Source: Moraxellaceae bacterium UBA2477
GTDB lineage: Bacteria; Pseudomonadota; Gammaproteobacteria; Pseudomonadales; Moraxellaceae
Direction of reading: 5' to 3'
DNA: 9,835 bases
Assembly: GCA_002342025.1 (NCBI GenBank)
Contig: DDPD01000012.1
Location: 1 to 9,835, forward strand
Part shown: positions 1 through 5,902 of the stretch, in pieces
Position numbering within the stretch: position 1 is the first letter of the stretch
How the letters are laid out: every line of letters begins with the position of its first letter
Position numbers and translations under genes: made by a program
The notes under the pieces: model-generated
What the model saw: only the letters and a program-made list of their open reading frames with translations
Databases searched by the model: none
What the model was told of the DNA's origin: nothing

Positions 1-638
1 ACGGCATTGTGGCCGTACCACCACTGAATCATCGCGTCCGTCGCACCCGAGTACATGGAGTAAGACTTGAAGGTGTCAACGGGCACCGCCATTGAGTTCA
101 CGATGTGCAATAGCGCGATGGTGATGATGAAGCCACCGTAGAACCAGTTCGCCACATAGATGTGCGATGTCTGACGCTTAACCAAGGTGCCAAAAAAGAC
201 CACAGCATAAGCGACCCAAACCACGGTAATCAGAAGGTCGATGGGCCATTCCAGCTCAGCGTATTCTTTAGCGGAGGTCAGTCCCATGGGCAGGGTGATG
301 ATCGCGGCAACGATGACCGCTTGCCAGCCCCAGAATACAAATGAAGCCAGCTTGGGCATGAACAGCGGCGTTAATGTGGTGCGTTGCACGACATAAAACG
401 AAGTTGTCATCAGCGCAGAGCCACCAAAGGCGAAGATCACCAAGTTGGTGTGCAGAGGGCGCAAGCGGCCGAAGGAAAACCAGGCGGTGTCAAAATTGAG
501 AGCGGGCCAGGCGAGCTGAGAGGCGATTAATACGCCAACAGCCATACCCAGAATTCCCCAAATGACGGTCATGATGGCAAATTGCCTGACCACCTGCATG
601 TGATACGCCGGCGCGGCGCCTGACGGAGCATGGGACAT
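1..638 (-). CDS. ccoN: cbb3-type cytochrome c oxidase subunit I (CcoN), N-terminal part, cut by window edge
   Basis: This is the catalytic subunit of the high-affinity cbb3 terminal oxidase, an inner-membrane proton-pumping haem-copper enzyme that reduces oxygen in microaerobic respiration. 212 codons are visible; the rest of the gene (family length about 470-480 residues) lies beyond position 1. The ATG at 638 is preceded by AGGAAG seven bases upstream. The visible protein has several hydrophobic helices (about residues 18-45 and 64-90, then others). RPLHTN places H63 as a haem b ligand. WWYGHNA at the edge places H210 as a CuB ligand. Both sit three residues beyond their equivalents in Pseudomonas CcoN (H60, H207), so the N-terminus is intact. 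ccoO, ccoQ and ccoP would be expected to its left. No good Anr/FNR box is visible in its leader. The residues and the family are seen in the sequence; enzyme activity is inferred from the family. Confidence 0.96.
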   Translation of the reverse strand, partial: MSHAPSGAAPAYHMQVVRQFAIMTVIWGILGMAVGVLIASQLAWPALNFDTAWFSFGRLRPLHTNLVIFAFGGSALMTTSFYVVQRTTLTPLFMPKLASFVFWGWQAVIVAAIITLPMGLTSAKEYAELEWPIDLLITVVWVAYAVVFFGTLVKRQTSHIYVANWFYGGFIITIALLHIVNSMAVPVDTFKSYSMYSGATDAMIQWWYGHNA

Positions 639-755
639 GATTGCTTCCTGTATAAGTAGCAGATTTAAGCGTTGGCAACCTGCATTTCGCAGTTTCATGC
701 GAGTTACAGAGGCTTGCCATAAGGCAGAGGGTGAACACGCTCTGGCCGCCTGACT

Positions 756-776
756 CAGCACCGAATAGTGGTGCTG
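756..776. promoter_or_regulatory. Perfect 7-bp palindrome, NtrC-like but with wrong spacing
   Basis: The arms CAGCACC (756-762) and GGTGCTG (770-776) are exact reverse complements around a 7-base centre. They contain the GCAC and GTGC half-sites of NtrC operators, but 9 bases separate them instead of the usual 7. It lies about 171 bp upstream of the predicted glnK start of transcription and 118 bp upstream of the ccoN start codon, so it could serve either gene. No T-run follows on either strand, so it is not an intrinsic terminator. It may be an NtrC variant site, an operator for another protein, or a hairpin in the ccoN leader. Confidence 0.35.
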
Positions 777-809
777 GGCGGGCGCATTTTAGTCGCTGGC
801 GCAAGAATT

Positions 810-826
810 CGCACTGAAAATGTAAG
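810..826 (+). promoter_or_regulatory. Possible weak NtrC half-site upstream of glnK
   Basis: The left half GCACT (811-815) and the A-rich centre match an NtrC operator well, but the right half keeps only GT at the correct 7-base spacing, giving roughly 10 of 17 positions. It lies about 119 bp upstream of the predicted glnK transcription start, within the range where NtrC binds upstream of glnA in enteric bacteria. Its centre is 52 bp (about five helical turns) from that of the 756-776 palindrome. The case is suggestive only. Confidence 0.25.
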
Positions 827-855
827 GCTATTCAGGCAGTTTTTTCATAATTTGA

Positions 856-871
856 CCCAAGTACAGTTCGT
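856..871 (+). repeat. 16-bp motif copy 1 (CCCAAGTACAGTTCGT)
   Basis: This is one of two near-identical elements in the ccoN-glnK spacer; it matches the copy at 958-973 in 15 of 16 positions. A related third copy lies between amtB and the SCP2 gene. All three are intergenic and point the same way. The similarity of copies 1 and 2 continues weakly for about 10 bases beyond the core. Copy 1 lies just upstream of the sigma-54-like promoter. I do not recognise the motif as the operator of a known protein. Confidence 0.5.
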
Positions 872-910
872 ATTCCTTTTTTAGCCGGATTTTCGGCTTC
901 AGGGAAAAAT

Positions 911-927
911 TGGCTTAGTTTGTGCAT
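911..927 (+). promoter_or_regulatory. Sigma-54-like promoter for glnK-amtB
   Basis: TTGGC followed by TGCA gives the invariant GG (912-913) and GC (924-925) with exactly ten bases between them, the -24/-12 arrangement of RpoN promoters. The three bases after TGGC differ from the ACG consensus, so the match is moderate. Transcription would begin near 937, leaving a leader of about 150 nt before the glnK ATG. An RpoN promoter with NtrC activation is the usual control of glnK-amtB in proteobacteria, so the context agrees. Confidence 0.45.
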
Positions 928-957
928 GCTCTAAAACAGGGCGGCGCGAGTCGTCTG

Positions 958-973
958 CCCAAATACAGTTCGT
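958..973 (+). repeat. 16-bp motif copy 2 (CCCAAATACAGTTCGT)
   Basis: The second copy of the motif at 856-871 starts 102 bp after it in the same orientation and differs at one position. If transcription starts near 937, this copy would lie in the transcribed glnK leader while copy 1 would lie upstream of the promoter. That arrangement could suit a protein bridging two sites, or copy 2 could act at the RNA level. Confidence 0.5.
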
Positions 974-998
974 CATTTCTTGTCGATTTGGAGCGGAT

Positions 999-1030
999 AC
1001 CTTTAAGCCAGTAAGATGCCGGCTTAAGGT
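999..1030 (+). repeat. Inverted repeat in the glnK leader
   Basis: ACCTTTAAGCC (999-1009) can pair with GGCTTAAGGT (1021-1030) over ten base pairs, with one bulged T and an 11-base loop. It ends 56 bases before the glnK ATG, clear of the AAGGGG ribosome binding site at 1075-1080. A further GCCGCTTAAA follows directly, so the right arm is partly repeated in tandem. No T-run follows, so it is not a terminator. It could be an operator for a dimeric protein or a leader hairpin. Confidence 0.45.
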
Positions 1031-1086
1031 GCCGCTTAAATCACACGTACTGAATTTCGATCTGTTTAATAATCAAGGGGTTAGTT

Positions 1087-1425
1087 ATGAAGATGATCAC
1101 TGCAGTCATTAAGCCATTCAAGCTCGATGATGTTCGCGAAGCACTCTCCGATATCGGTGTAACCGGTTTGACTGTGACCGAGGTGAAGGGATTTGGTCGC
1201 CAGAAGGGCCATACAGAGCTCTATCGTGGTGCAGAGTATGTGGTCGATTTTGTGCCCAAGGTGCGTTTGGACCTCGCCGTCAGCGATGACCAATTGGATT
1301 CTGTCATTGAGGTGATTACCAAGGCCGCAGCCACCGGCAAGATCGGCGATGGCAAAATTTTTGTGACTGATCTGCTGCAAGTCGTTCGTATTCGCACCGG
1401 CGAAACCAACGACGACGCGCTCTAA
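1087..1425 (+). CDS. glnK: Nitrogen regulatory PII protein GlnK
   Basis: This is the small trimeric signal protein that reads ATP/ADP, 2-oxoglutarate and, through uridylylation, glutamine. It binds and blocks the AmtB channel when ammonium is plentiful. The 112 residues equal the normal PII length. The T-loop carries the uridylylation tyrosine Y51 in YRGAEYVVDF. TGKIGDGKIFV (residues 83-93) is the second PII signature. RIRTGE near the C-terminus is part of the nucleotide-binding region. The ATG is preceded by AAGGGG at a good distance. amtB begins 29 bp downstream, which favours GlnK over GlnB because glnK is typically paired with amtB. A sigma-54-like promoter about 160 bp upstream suggests nitrogen control. 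No key residue is missing. Confidence 0.97.
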   Translation: MKMITAVIKPFKLDDVREALSDIGVTGLTVTEVKGFGRQKGHTELYRGAEYVVDFVPKVRLDLAVSDDQLDSVIEVITKAAATGKIGDGKIFVTDLLQVVRIRTGETNDDAL

Positions 1426-1454
1426 CGTTAAATTTATACTTTTAGGAGAACACC

Positions 1455-2768
1455 ATGCTTCCTCGCGTGGCGGGCTTTATTAGCCTTTTCTTACTGCTGC
1501 CAAACCTGGCATTTGCCTCCGACACGGTTGCGCTGAATGCCGGCAACACAGCGTGGATTCTCACGGCTACCGCGTTGGTGCTGTTTATGACACTGCCTGG
1601 GCTGGCGTTGTTTTACGGCGGCTTAGTTCGCAGTAAAAACGTTCTGTCCATTTTAATGGCGTGCTTTGCTATTGCCGGTGGCGTTAGTGTGCTGTGGCTC
1701 TTAGGTCTGTACTCGCTGACCTTTAGCGACGGTGGTGTAGCGCAAGACTGGATTGGTGGTATCAGCAAGGCAGCCTTTGCCGGCATAAACCGCGACTCGA
1801 TGCAGGGTGATATCCCGGAAGTACTGTTTGCCGCTTTCCAGATGACCTTTGCCATCATTACTCCAGCGCTCATTATTGGTGCATTTGCCGAGCGCGTTAA
1901 GTTCTCCGCCACGCTGATTTTCTCCTTGCTGTGGACGGCTGCTGTCTACGTGCCGGTAGCGCATTGGGTTTGGGGCGGTGGTTTCTTGGCTCAGCGCGGC
2001 GTCATCGACTTTGCCGGTGGTATCACTGTGCATATCACGGCAGGTATCGCTGCATTGGTTGCTGCAATTGTGATTGGTCCGCGTCGTGGCTTCCCGAAAA
2101 CGCCGATGCCTCCGCACAACCTCACAATGACAGTCATCGGTGCGGGCATGCTCTGGGTCGGTTGGTTCGGTTTTAATGCCGGCTCGGCACTGGCTGCAAA
2201 TGGCAGTGCAGGCATGGCGCTGCTGGTCACACACATTTCGGCGTCCGCCGGCGCTTTGGTCTGGATGCTGTGTGAGTGGAAGCGTTTCGGTAAGCCCTCT
2301 GTGCTCGGTATTGTCACTGGCATGGTGGCGGGTTTAGGCACGATTACCCCAGCCGCTGGCAGCGTAGGCCCCATGGGTGCGTTGATCATTGGTGTGCTCG
2401 CGGGCCTGGTCTGCTTCAACATGACGCAAATCGTTAAGCGCAAATGGGAAATTGATGATTCGCTGGATGTTTTCCCAGTGCACGGCGTGGGCGGCATTTT
2501 GGGTAGCTTGATTGTGGCGGTTCTGGCCAGCCCAGATTTGGGTATCTTCTCGGGCTTTGGCTTCGGGGGCAGTAACGCCAGCATTGCCGATCAGTTCTCA
2601 GCTCAAGCCTTGGGCGTAGGTGTAGCGATTGCTTATACCGCCATCGTCACTTGGATTCTGCTCAAGCTGACAGGTTTGATGACCGGTGGCCTGCGTGTTT
2701 CGGCTGAGGAAGAGACAGAGGGTCTCGATCTCGTCTTGCATGATGAGAAGGGCTACGACATTCGCTAA
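1455..2768 (+). CDS. amtB: Ammonium transporter AmtB
   Basis: This is a trimeric inner-membrane ammonium channel of the Amt/Mep/Rh family, moving ammonium from periplasm to cytoplasm when nitrogen is scarce. The 437 residues include a probable cleaved signal sequence ending AFA-S near residue 21, as in E. coli AmtB, followed by the expected 11 membrane helices. The twin pore histidines are H193 (DFAGGITVHITAG) and H342 (FPVHGVGG). The structural aspartate is D185. FQMTF (about 128-132) and WFGFNAG (236-242) carry the pore-gating phenylalanine region. The cytoplasmic tail keeps the LRVxxEEExEGLD motif that GlnK contacts. AGGAG stands eight bases before the ATG. It is probably co-transcribed with glnK, whose product closes it. 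The gene is complete and ordinary. Confidence 0.97.
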   Translation: MLPRVAGFISLFLLLPNLAFASDTVALNAGNTAWILTATALVLFMTLPGLALFYGGLVRSKNVLSILMACFAIAGGVSVLWLLGLYSLTFSDGGVAQDWIGGISKAAFAGINRDSMQGDIPEVLFAAFQMTFAIITPALIIGAFAERVKFSATLIFSLLWTAAVYVPVAHWVWGGGFLAQRGVIDFAGGITVHITAGIAALVAAIVIGPRRGFPKTPMPPHNLTMTVIGAGMLWVGWFGFNAGSALAANGSAGMALLVTHISASAGALVWMLCEWKRFGKPSVLGIVTGMVAGLGTITPAAGSVGPMGALIIGVLAGLVCFNMTQIVKRKWEIDDSLDVFPVHGVGGILGSLIVAVLASPDLGIFSGFGFGGSNASIADQFSAQALGVGVAIAYTAIVTWILLKLTGLMTGGLRVSAEEETEGLDLVLHDEKGYDIR

Positions 2769-2781
2769 TGTGCTGAGTGGC

Positions 2782-2808
2782 GCCGCGATCACCAAACTGG
2801 TGCGCGGC
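2782..2808 (+). repeat. Bulged hairpin after amtB (hairpin A)
   Basis: GCCGCG (2782-2787) pairs with CGCGGC (2803-2808), and CACCA (2790-2794) pairs with TGGTG (2798-2802) around a 3-base loop. Two bases are bulged on the 5' side. The 11 base pairs are GC-rich, and the hairpin starts 13 bases after the amtB stop. Its 3' arm overlaps the 5' arm of the next hairpin by five bases, so the two cannot form at once. It may stabilise the amtB 3' end. Confidence 0.5.
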
Positions 2809-2830
2809 ACCACTGTGCCGCACTATTTTG
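2804..2830 (+). terminator. Possible weak terminator after amtB (hairpin B)
   Basis: GCGGCAC (2804-2810) and GTGCCGC (2815-2821) form a perfect 7-bp stem with a 4-base loop, followed by ACTATTTTGG. The T-run is short and interrupted, so termination would be partial at best. The stem competes with hairpin A for bases 2804-2808, giving an attenuator-like choice between two folds in front of the SCP2 gene. Confidence 0.3.
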
Positions 2831-2831
2831 G

Positions 2832-2847
2832 CGCAGATAAAGTTCGT
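2832..2847 (+). repeat. 16-bp motif copy 3 (CGCAGATAAAGTTCGT)
   Basis: This matches the motif copy at 958-973 in 13 of 16 positions and the copy at 856-871 in 12 of 16; AGTTCGT is identical in all three. It lies 99 bp upstream of the SCP2 start codon in the same orientation as the others. If it is a protein-binding site, it would tie the SCP2 gene to the same control as glnK-amtB. That is inference from sequence similarity alone. Confidence 0.35.
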
Positions 2848-2870
2848 GACTGACTGGTTGCCAGTGTCAC
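2846..2870 (+). repeat. Bulged hairpin upstream of the SCP2 gene (hairpin C)
   Basis: GTGAC (2846-2850) pairs with GTCAC (2866-2870), and ACTGG (2853-2857) with CCAGT (2861-2865), around a 3-base loop with a 2-base bulge on the 5' side. The plan matches hairpin A (outer stem, 2-base 5' bulge, 5-bp inner stem, 3-base loop), although the base sequence differs. It begins inside motif copy 3. Confidence 0.4.
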
Positions 2871-2945
2871 GGTCATCGTGTAGGTTCAGCTTCCGGCGAT
2901 TCACTAGACCGGTGTTTACACAATTACTTTTTGGAGAAGAACAAG

Positions 2946-3332
2946 ATGGCAGCTTTCCTGTCGCAACAATGGTTTGCAAAAGTCGCTGAACTGACCGCCG
3001 CTGCAGGCGACCTTAATGTACCGGCTGGCCTAGCTAACCTGCTGCTTAACGTCACTGTAAACGACGCTCCGGAAGGCAAAGTCGATCTCGCCCTGAATGG
3101 CGGCAAGTTTGAGCTGGGTCACAACGCCGCAGCTGGCACTAAGCTGATCTTGTCGGCTGAGCTGCTGCGTCGTATTTTCCTCGAAGGTGATGCCAGCGCG
3201 GGTATGCAAGGCTTCATGACGGGTCAGCTTAAAGTTGAAGGCGACATGAGCAAGATCATGGCCATGCAGTCCGCTCGTCCTAGCGAGCAAATGAAGGCCT
3301 TGTTTAAGCAGATTTTGGAAATGACTGCTTAA
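2946..3332 (+). CDS. Single-domain SCP2 sterol-carrier-like protein
   Basis: This is a predicted cytoplasmic lipid-binding protein of the SCP2 family, which forms a hydrophobic pocket for fatty acyl or sterol-like ligands. The domain covers most of the 128 residues: an N-terminal helix (about 5-20), then DLNVPAGLANLLLNVTVNDA, then the strands VDLALNGGKFELG and TKLILSAELLRRI, then FMTGQLKVEGDMSKIMAMQ, the most recognisable SCP2 segment. There is no signal peptide or membrane helix. The ATG at 2946 is chosen over an in-frame TTG at 2931 because GGAGAAG (2933-2939) is a well-placed ribosome binding site for the ATG. The gene lies 177 bp after amtB and ends just before a strong terminator. It may have its own promoter. 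The ligand is unknown; a role in nitrogen metabolism is not expected from the family. Confidence 0.85.
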   Translation: MAAFLSQQWFAKVAELTAAAGDLNVPAGLANLLLNVTVNDAPEGKVDLALNGGKFELGHNAAAGTKLILSAELLRRIFLEGDASAGMQGFMTGQLKVEGDMSKIMAMQSARPSEQMKALFKQILEMTA

Positions 3333-3346
3333 TTTAGCGCCGAAAT

Positions 3347-3385
3347 AAAAAACCCACCATCAGTGTACTGTTGGTGGGTTTTTTT
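3347..3385. terminator. Bidirectional intrinsic terminator
   Basis: AAAAAACCCACCA (3347-3359) pairs with TGGTGGGTTTTTT (3372-3384) over 13 bp. The 12-base loop holds a small CAGT/ACTG pairing. Seven Ts (3379-3385) follow on the plus strand and six Ts on the minus strand, so it can end the SCP2 transcript and the convergent MAPEG transcript. Confidence 0.93.
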
Positions 3386-3413
3386 ATGCTTGGATATAGC
3401 TCAATCAATAGCG

Positions 3414-3836
3414 TTACAGCGCCTCGCAGAGCTTTACGATCCAATACGCCACGATAAGCATTTGCGCGATCCACAAGTTGGCGCGAATGAAAACCATGGT
3501 GGGGCTGGTACTGATGGCGTGAACCAAGACCTGACCAATGCGAAGGCCCAGAAATACCATGGCTAAGCCATCCACAATCGCGAGCTGATTGGTGGCATAG
3601 GCGGCCAGCACAATGGCGGCGAATACGGGCAGATTTTCAACACAGTTCAGGTGCGCGTGTTGAAGACGAACAAAGAAAGCAGGATCGCTCCAGGTTTGCG
3701 CGCCGCGTGTCCACGCATTGGCAGAAGCTTTGCCGGTTAGCACCAAGCCGACGCGATAACTCGCATAGCTCAGGGCTAAAAGAGCGGTAAGAGCAGCAAA
3801 GCACAAGAGGGCGCAAATGGCGGGTGAAAGGGTCAT
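3414..3836 (-). CDS. MAPEG-family integral membrane protein
   Basis: This is a small membrane protein of the MAPEG family, whose eukaryotic members conjugate glutathione to lipophilic substrates or act in eicosanoid metabolism; bacterial members are mostly uncharacterised. The 140 residues form about four hydrophobic helices (roughly 3-28, 65-85, 87-107 and 115-136). The family signature is clear at RLQHAHLNCVENLPVFAAIV (about 58-77). The ATG at 3836 is preferred, with a weak GAG upstream; a GTG at 3875 would add 13 polar residues without a ribosome binding site. It follows the PaaX-type gene by 106 bp on the same strand and may have its own weak promoter there. It converges on the SCP2 gene and shares its terminator. 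A role in detoxification or lipid metabolism is only a family-based guess. Confidence 0.88.
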   Translation of the reverse strand: MTLSPAICALLCFAALTALLALSYASYRVGLVLTGKASANAWTRGAQTWSDPAFFVRLQHAHLNCVENLPVFAAIVLAAYATNQLAIVDGLAMVFLGLRIGQVLVHAISTSPTMVFIRANLWIAQMLIVAYWIVKLCEAL

Positions 3837-3942
3837 GATTTTTCTCGTGTAGTGATTGACAGGAGAAAAGTACACGACTTACGGCTTTAGTCACAGTCCT
3901 ACAAAGTGTTAATCGGAGTGCACAGACTCAGTAAAGCAGTGA

Positions 3943-4722
3943 TCAGCGAATAGAGGCATAAAGCGTTTGCCAGATTTGATGCCCAACTTTATCAAACCTA
4001 CGGACGCTGGCAACAAATGCCAGTCGGGCTTGGCTATCAATAAAGCTATCCGGAAGTAAGGGGTCGAAAACAACATGTCGAATGGCTTGGCCACCGAGCA
4101 AGAACGATTCGCGTGCCGCTGTTTCGGGATCGAGCTCCTGTGCGTTTTGCATCCACGTTTCTAGCGACTGCTGCCAATAAATGTAGTCTGCATTCAGGCG
4201 ATTCGTATCCCACAGGCCTTTAAGTGCGGCTTCGTCGTTCCAATGCTGGCTCAAACATAAGCGTGCTTCCGGTTCTAGGCCGAGCGTGTGAAGACGCTTC
4301 AGGACCGCTTCTGGGCCGCTTTCTAAGTTATTTGGCCTTACATGTAAGCCTTGCTCAAGCTCTCGAAACCCTAGCATGTTTAATGCGCGTTCTCGGTGTT
4401 TCAGCGCGGTGCGGTTGGTGCGCCCCAAATTGGCGGTGAAAACCGTAATCCAGTCACCATGCCAAGGTCTTAGGCGTTGTTCGGCGCTCCGCCAGGTAGC
4501 GACATCACCCGCTAGATCTAAGGCTTGTGGGCCGAGGCGATAATTTCCTCGGCCCGCAGCCTGTACCAGACCGTCCGCGGATAAACGCACGAGTGCGACG
4601 CGAACAGAGTTCTCACTGATGGCGAAGATGCCACAGGCAGTGATGGCTTCACGCACGGAAATCTGATGGAGGCCACTTGCTAGCAGTAGATCGAGTATCA
4701 GACTTCGTGCGTTGAGTTTCAT
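3943..4722 (-). CDS. PaaX-family transcriptional regulator
   Basis: This is a DNA-binding regulator of the PaaX family, best known for repressing phenylacetate degradation until phenylacetyl-CoA binds. The 259 residues are shorter than classic PaaX (about 300) but keep the family plan. An N-terminal winged helix (about 5-65) begins ARSLILDLLLASG, carries the recognition segment SENSVRVALVRLSADGLV and ends GRGNYRLG. A middle domain begins near HGDWITVF. A C-terminal part contains FDPLLPDSF. The start codon overlaps the desaturase stop as ATGA (4719-4722), so the two genes are almost certainly translated together. No phenylacetate genes are nearby. The likely target is therefore its own desaturase operon, responding perhaps to an acyl-CoA; this is inference. 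The symbol paaX is not given because orthology is doubtful. Confidence 0.85.
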   Translation of the reverse strand: MKLNARSLILDLLLASGLHQISVREAITACGIFAISENSVRVALVRLSADGLVQAAGRGNYRLGPQALDLAGDVATWRSAEQRLRPWHGDWITVFTANLGRTNRTALKHRERALNMLGFRELEQGLHVRPNNLESGPEAVLKRLHTLGLEPEARLCLSQHWNDEAALKGLWDTNRLNADYIYWQQSLETWMQNAQELDPETAARESFLLGGQAIRHVVFDPLLPDSFIDSQARLAFVASVRRFDKVGHQIWQTLYASIR

Positions 4723-5813
4723 GTTGAGCGTGCAGTCTCTGGTGTGGTGAAAAAGCGATTAGCGCGCTTAAGGGCGGCGTAATCATTAAATCGCACACCC
4801 ATCTCGCGCATCACATTATGAGCGATTTTGGCATTCCACTGGCGAATGTAGAACGGCTCTTTCACTGCGAAATGGTGAATGGCGTGCGTGCTGCCGAAAT
4901 TGAAGCAGAACAGCTGCATCGGGAGCAACCACCAAGGATTCAGCACTTGGCACTGCTGCATGACGTTTTTCGCTTCGACATCACCGTAATAGTGCATGTT
5001 GGAGCTAATGAAATGCAGGCAAAAAGTGCGCAGAAAGGACGGCAGCATGTAAACCACGGCGAAGATATTTAACCCCGCCACGCCCGCTTCGGCCCAAGAC
5101 GGCAGCGTGATGGCATAGCCCGTTAGGTCTGCACCGAAGCTCACCAGATGCCAGATCACCCACGTGTGAAACAGGGCATAGTAAATGTTGCCGAGTGGGA
5201 AATAGGCGCCGACTTGCTCTTTGATCATGGCGCGCACTTCGGCCTTGCTCTTCGGCTTCTGTGACTGGATATAGGCACGTGTAGCGTTACGCATGGTCAT
5301 GGGGCGCAGGTAGACGGCGAGCATGTTGTCACCTGTCATGAGCAAACGGCGTAAGCCCCAGCGTTCGCCATTGGTGATGCCGCGTTCTTCCAAATCGGAT
5401 TCGGTGCCGGAGAACTTGTGGTGATGCAGATGCAGCTTGCGTCGCACAAACGGGCTGACCGTACTGGCTCGGGCAATCCAACCCATGAGCAACATGAAGT
5501 TGATGACTTTGGGCTGCTTACGGAAATACATGATGTGGATCAGGTCGTGCTCCAGCTCATGAATAAACGACGCAAAAATGGCGGTGATAGGCACACAGAG
5601 CCACCACGGAATAACGCCCTGAACATAGAGCGTGCCACTGGCAATCATGCCGAGCAGAGAAACCATCATAATGCCGGCGCCAATAGCATCCTGATGCCGT
5701 AACCAGCGATGGCGTTCGCGAAGGGCGACACCCGCGGCCAGCACGGTATTTTTTATGTGTTCTGATTTTTGCGCATCGGTCATGGCCGATGCGTTGGAAT
5801 GAGATGACGTCAT
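4719..5813 (-). CDS. Membrane fatty acid desaturase family protein
   Basis: This is an integral-membrane di-iron enzyme of the fatty acid desaturase superfamily, expected to introduce a double bond or hydroxyl into a lipid or acyl chain at the cytoplasmic membrane face. The 364 residues carry the three histidine boxes: HELEH (85-89) followed by H93, HLHHH (128-132), and HAIHH (310-314). An extra HFISSNMH segment (267-274) may give another iron ligand. Hydrophobic spans lie near 44-80, 104-114, 209-226 and 244-260. The ATG at 5813 has GAGG nine bases upstream; the ATG ten codons later has none. It leads a two-gene unit with the PaaX-type regulator. It is not an AlkB alkane hydroxylase, whose HELxHK and NYxEHYG motifs are absent. 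Substrate and regiospecificity cannot be read from the sequence. Confidence 0.88.
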   Translation of the reverse strand: MTSSHSNASAMTDAQKSEHIKNTVLAAGVALRERHRWLRHQDAIGAGIMMVSLLGMIASGTLYVQGVIPWWLCVPITAIFASFIHELEHDLIHIMYFRKQPKVINFMLLMGWIARASTVSPFVRRKLHLHHHKFSGTESDLEERGITNGERWGLRRLLMTGDNMLAVYLRPMTMRNATRAYIQSQKPKSKAEVRAMIKEQVGAYFPLGNIYYALFHTWVIWHLVSFGADLTGYAITLPSWAEAGVAGLNIFAVVYMLPSFLRTFCLHFISSNMHYYGDVEAKNVMQQCQVLNPWWLLPMQLFCFNFGSTHAIHHFAVKEPFYIRQWNAKIAHNVMREMGVRFNDYAALKRANRFFTTPETARST

Positions 5814-5863
5814 GAAGCGATGCCTCGTTGAAAACGACGGACAGGAGAGTCCGACCCCATCAG

Positions 5864-5892
5864 ATTAGGGCTTAGGGTTGGCTGAGTGTCAG
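5864..5892 (-). promoter_or_regulatory. Possible sigma-70 promoter of the desaturase-PaaX unit
   Basis: On the minus strand, CTGACA (5892-5887, five of six to the -35 consensus) is followed after 17 bases by CCTAAT (5869-5864, four of six to the -10 consensus). Transcription would begin near 5857, about 44 nt before the ATG at 5813. The weak -10 element would suit a regulated promoter. Confidence 0.4.
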
Positions 5893-5902
5893 GGGTAGTT
5901 GT

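Noticed and set aside
490..804. 104-residue minus-strand frame over the ccoN start and leader
   Set aside because: It is out of frame with ccoN, which has a good ribosome binding site and conserved haem-ligand motifs over the same bases.
852..865. Possible Anr/FNR box (TTGAC-N4-GTACA) for ccoN
   Set aside because: Only the left half fits; the right half matches three of five bases, it is over 200 bp from ccoN, and it overlaps the 16-bp motif, which explains it better.
883..898. AGCCG / CGGCT hairpin before glnK
   Set aside because: It is only a 5-bp stem with a 6-base loop. The T-run precedes it rather than following it on the plus strand, so it is not a terminator for a rightward transcript, and on the minus strand it is followed by As.
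1701..2584. Long open frames antisense to amtB (1701-2234 and 1991-2584, minus)
   Set aside because: They are shadows of a clearly coding amtB in a GC-rich helix-repeat gene; their translations show no domain and they have no ribosome binding sites.
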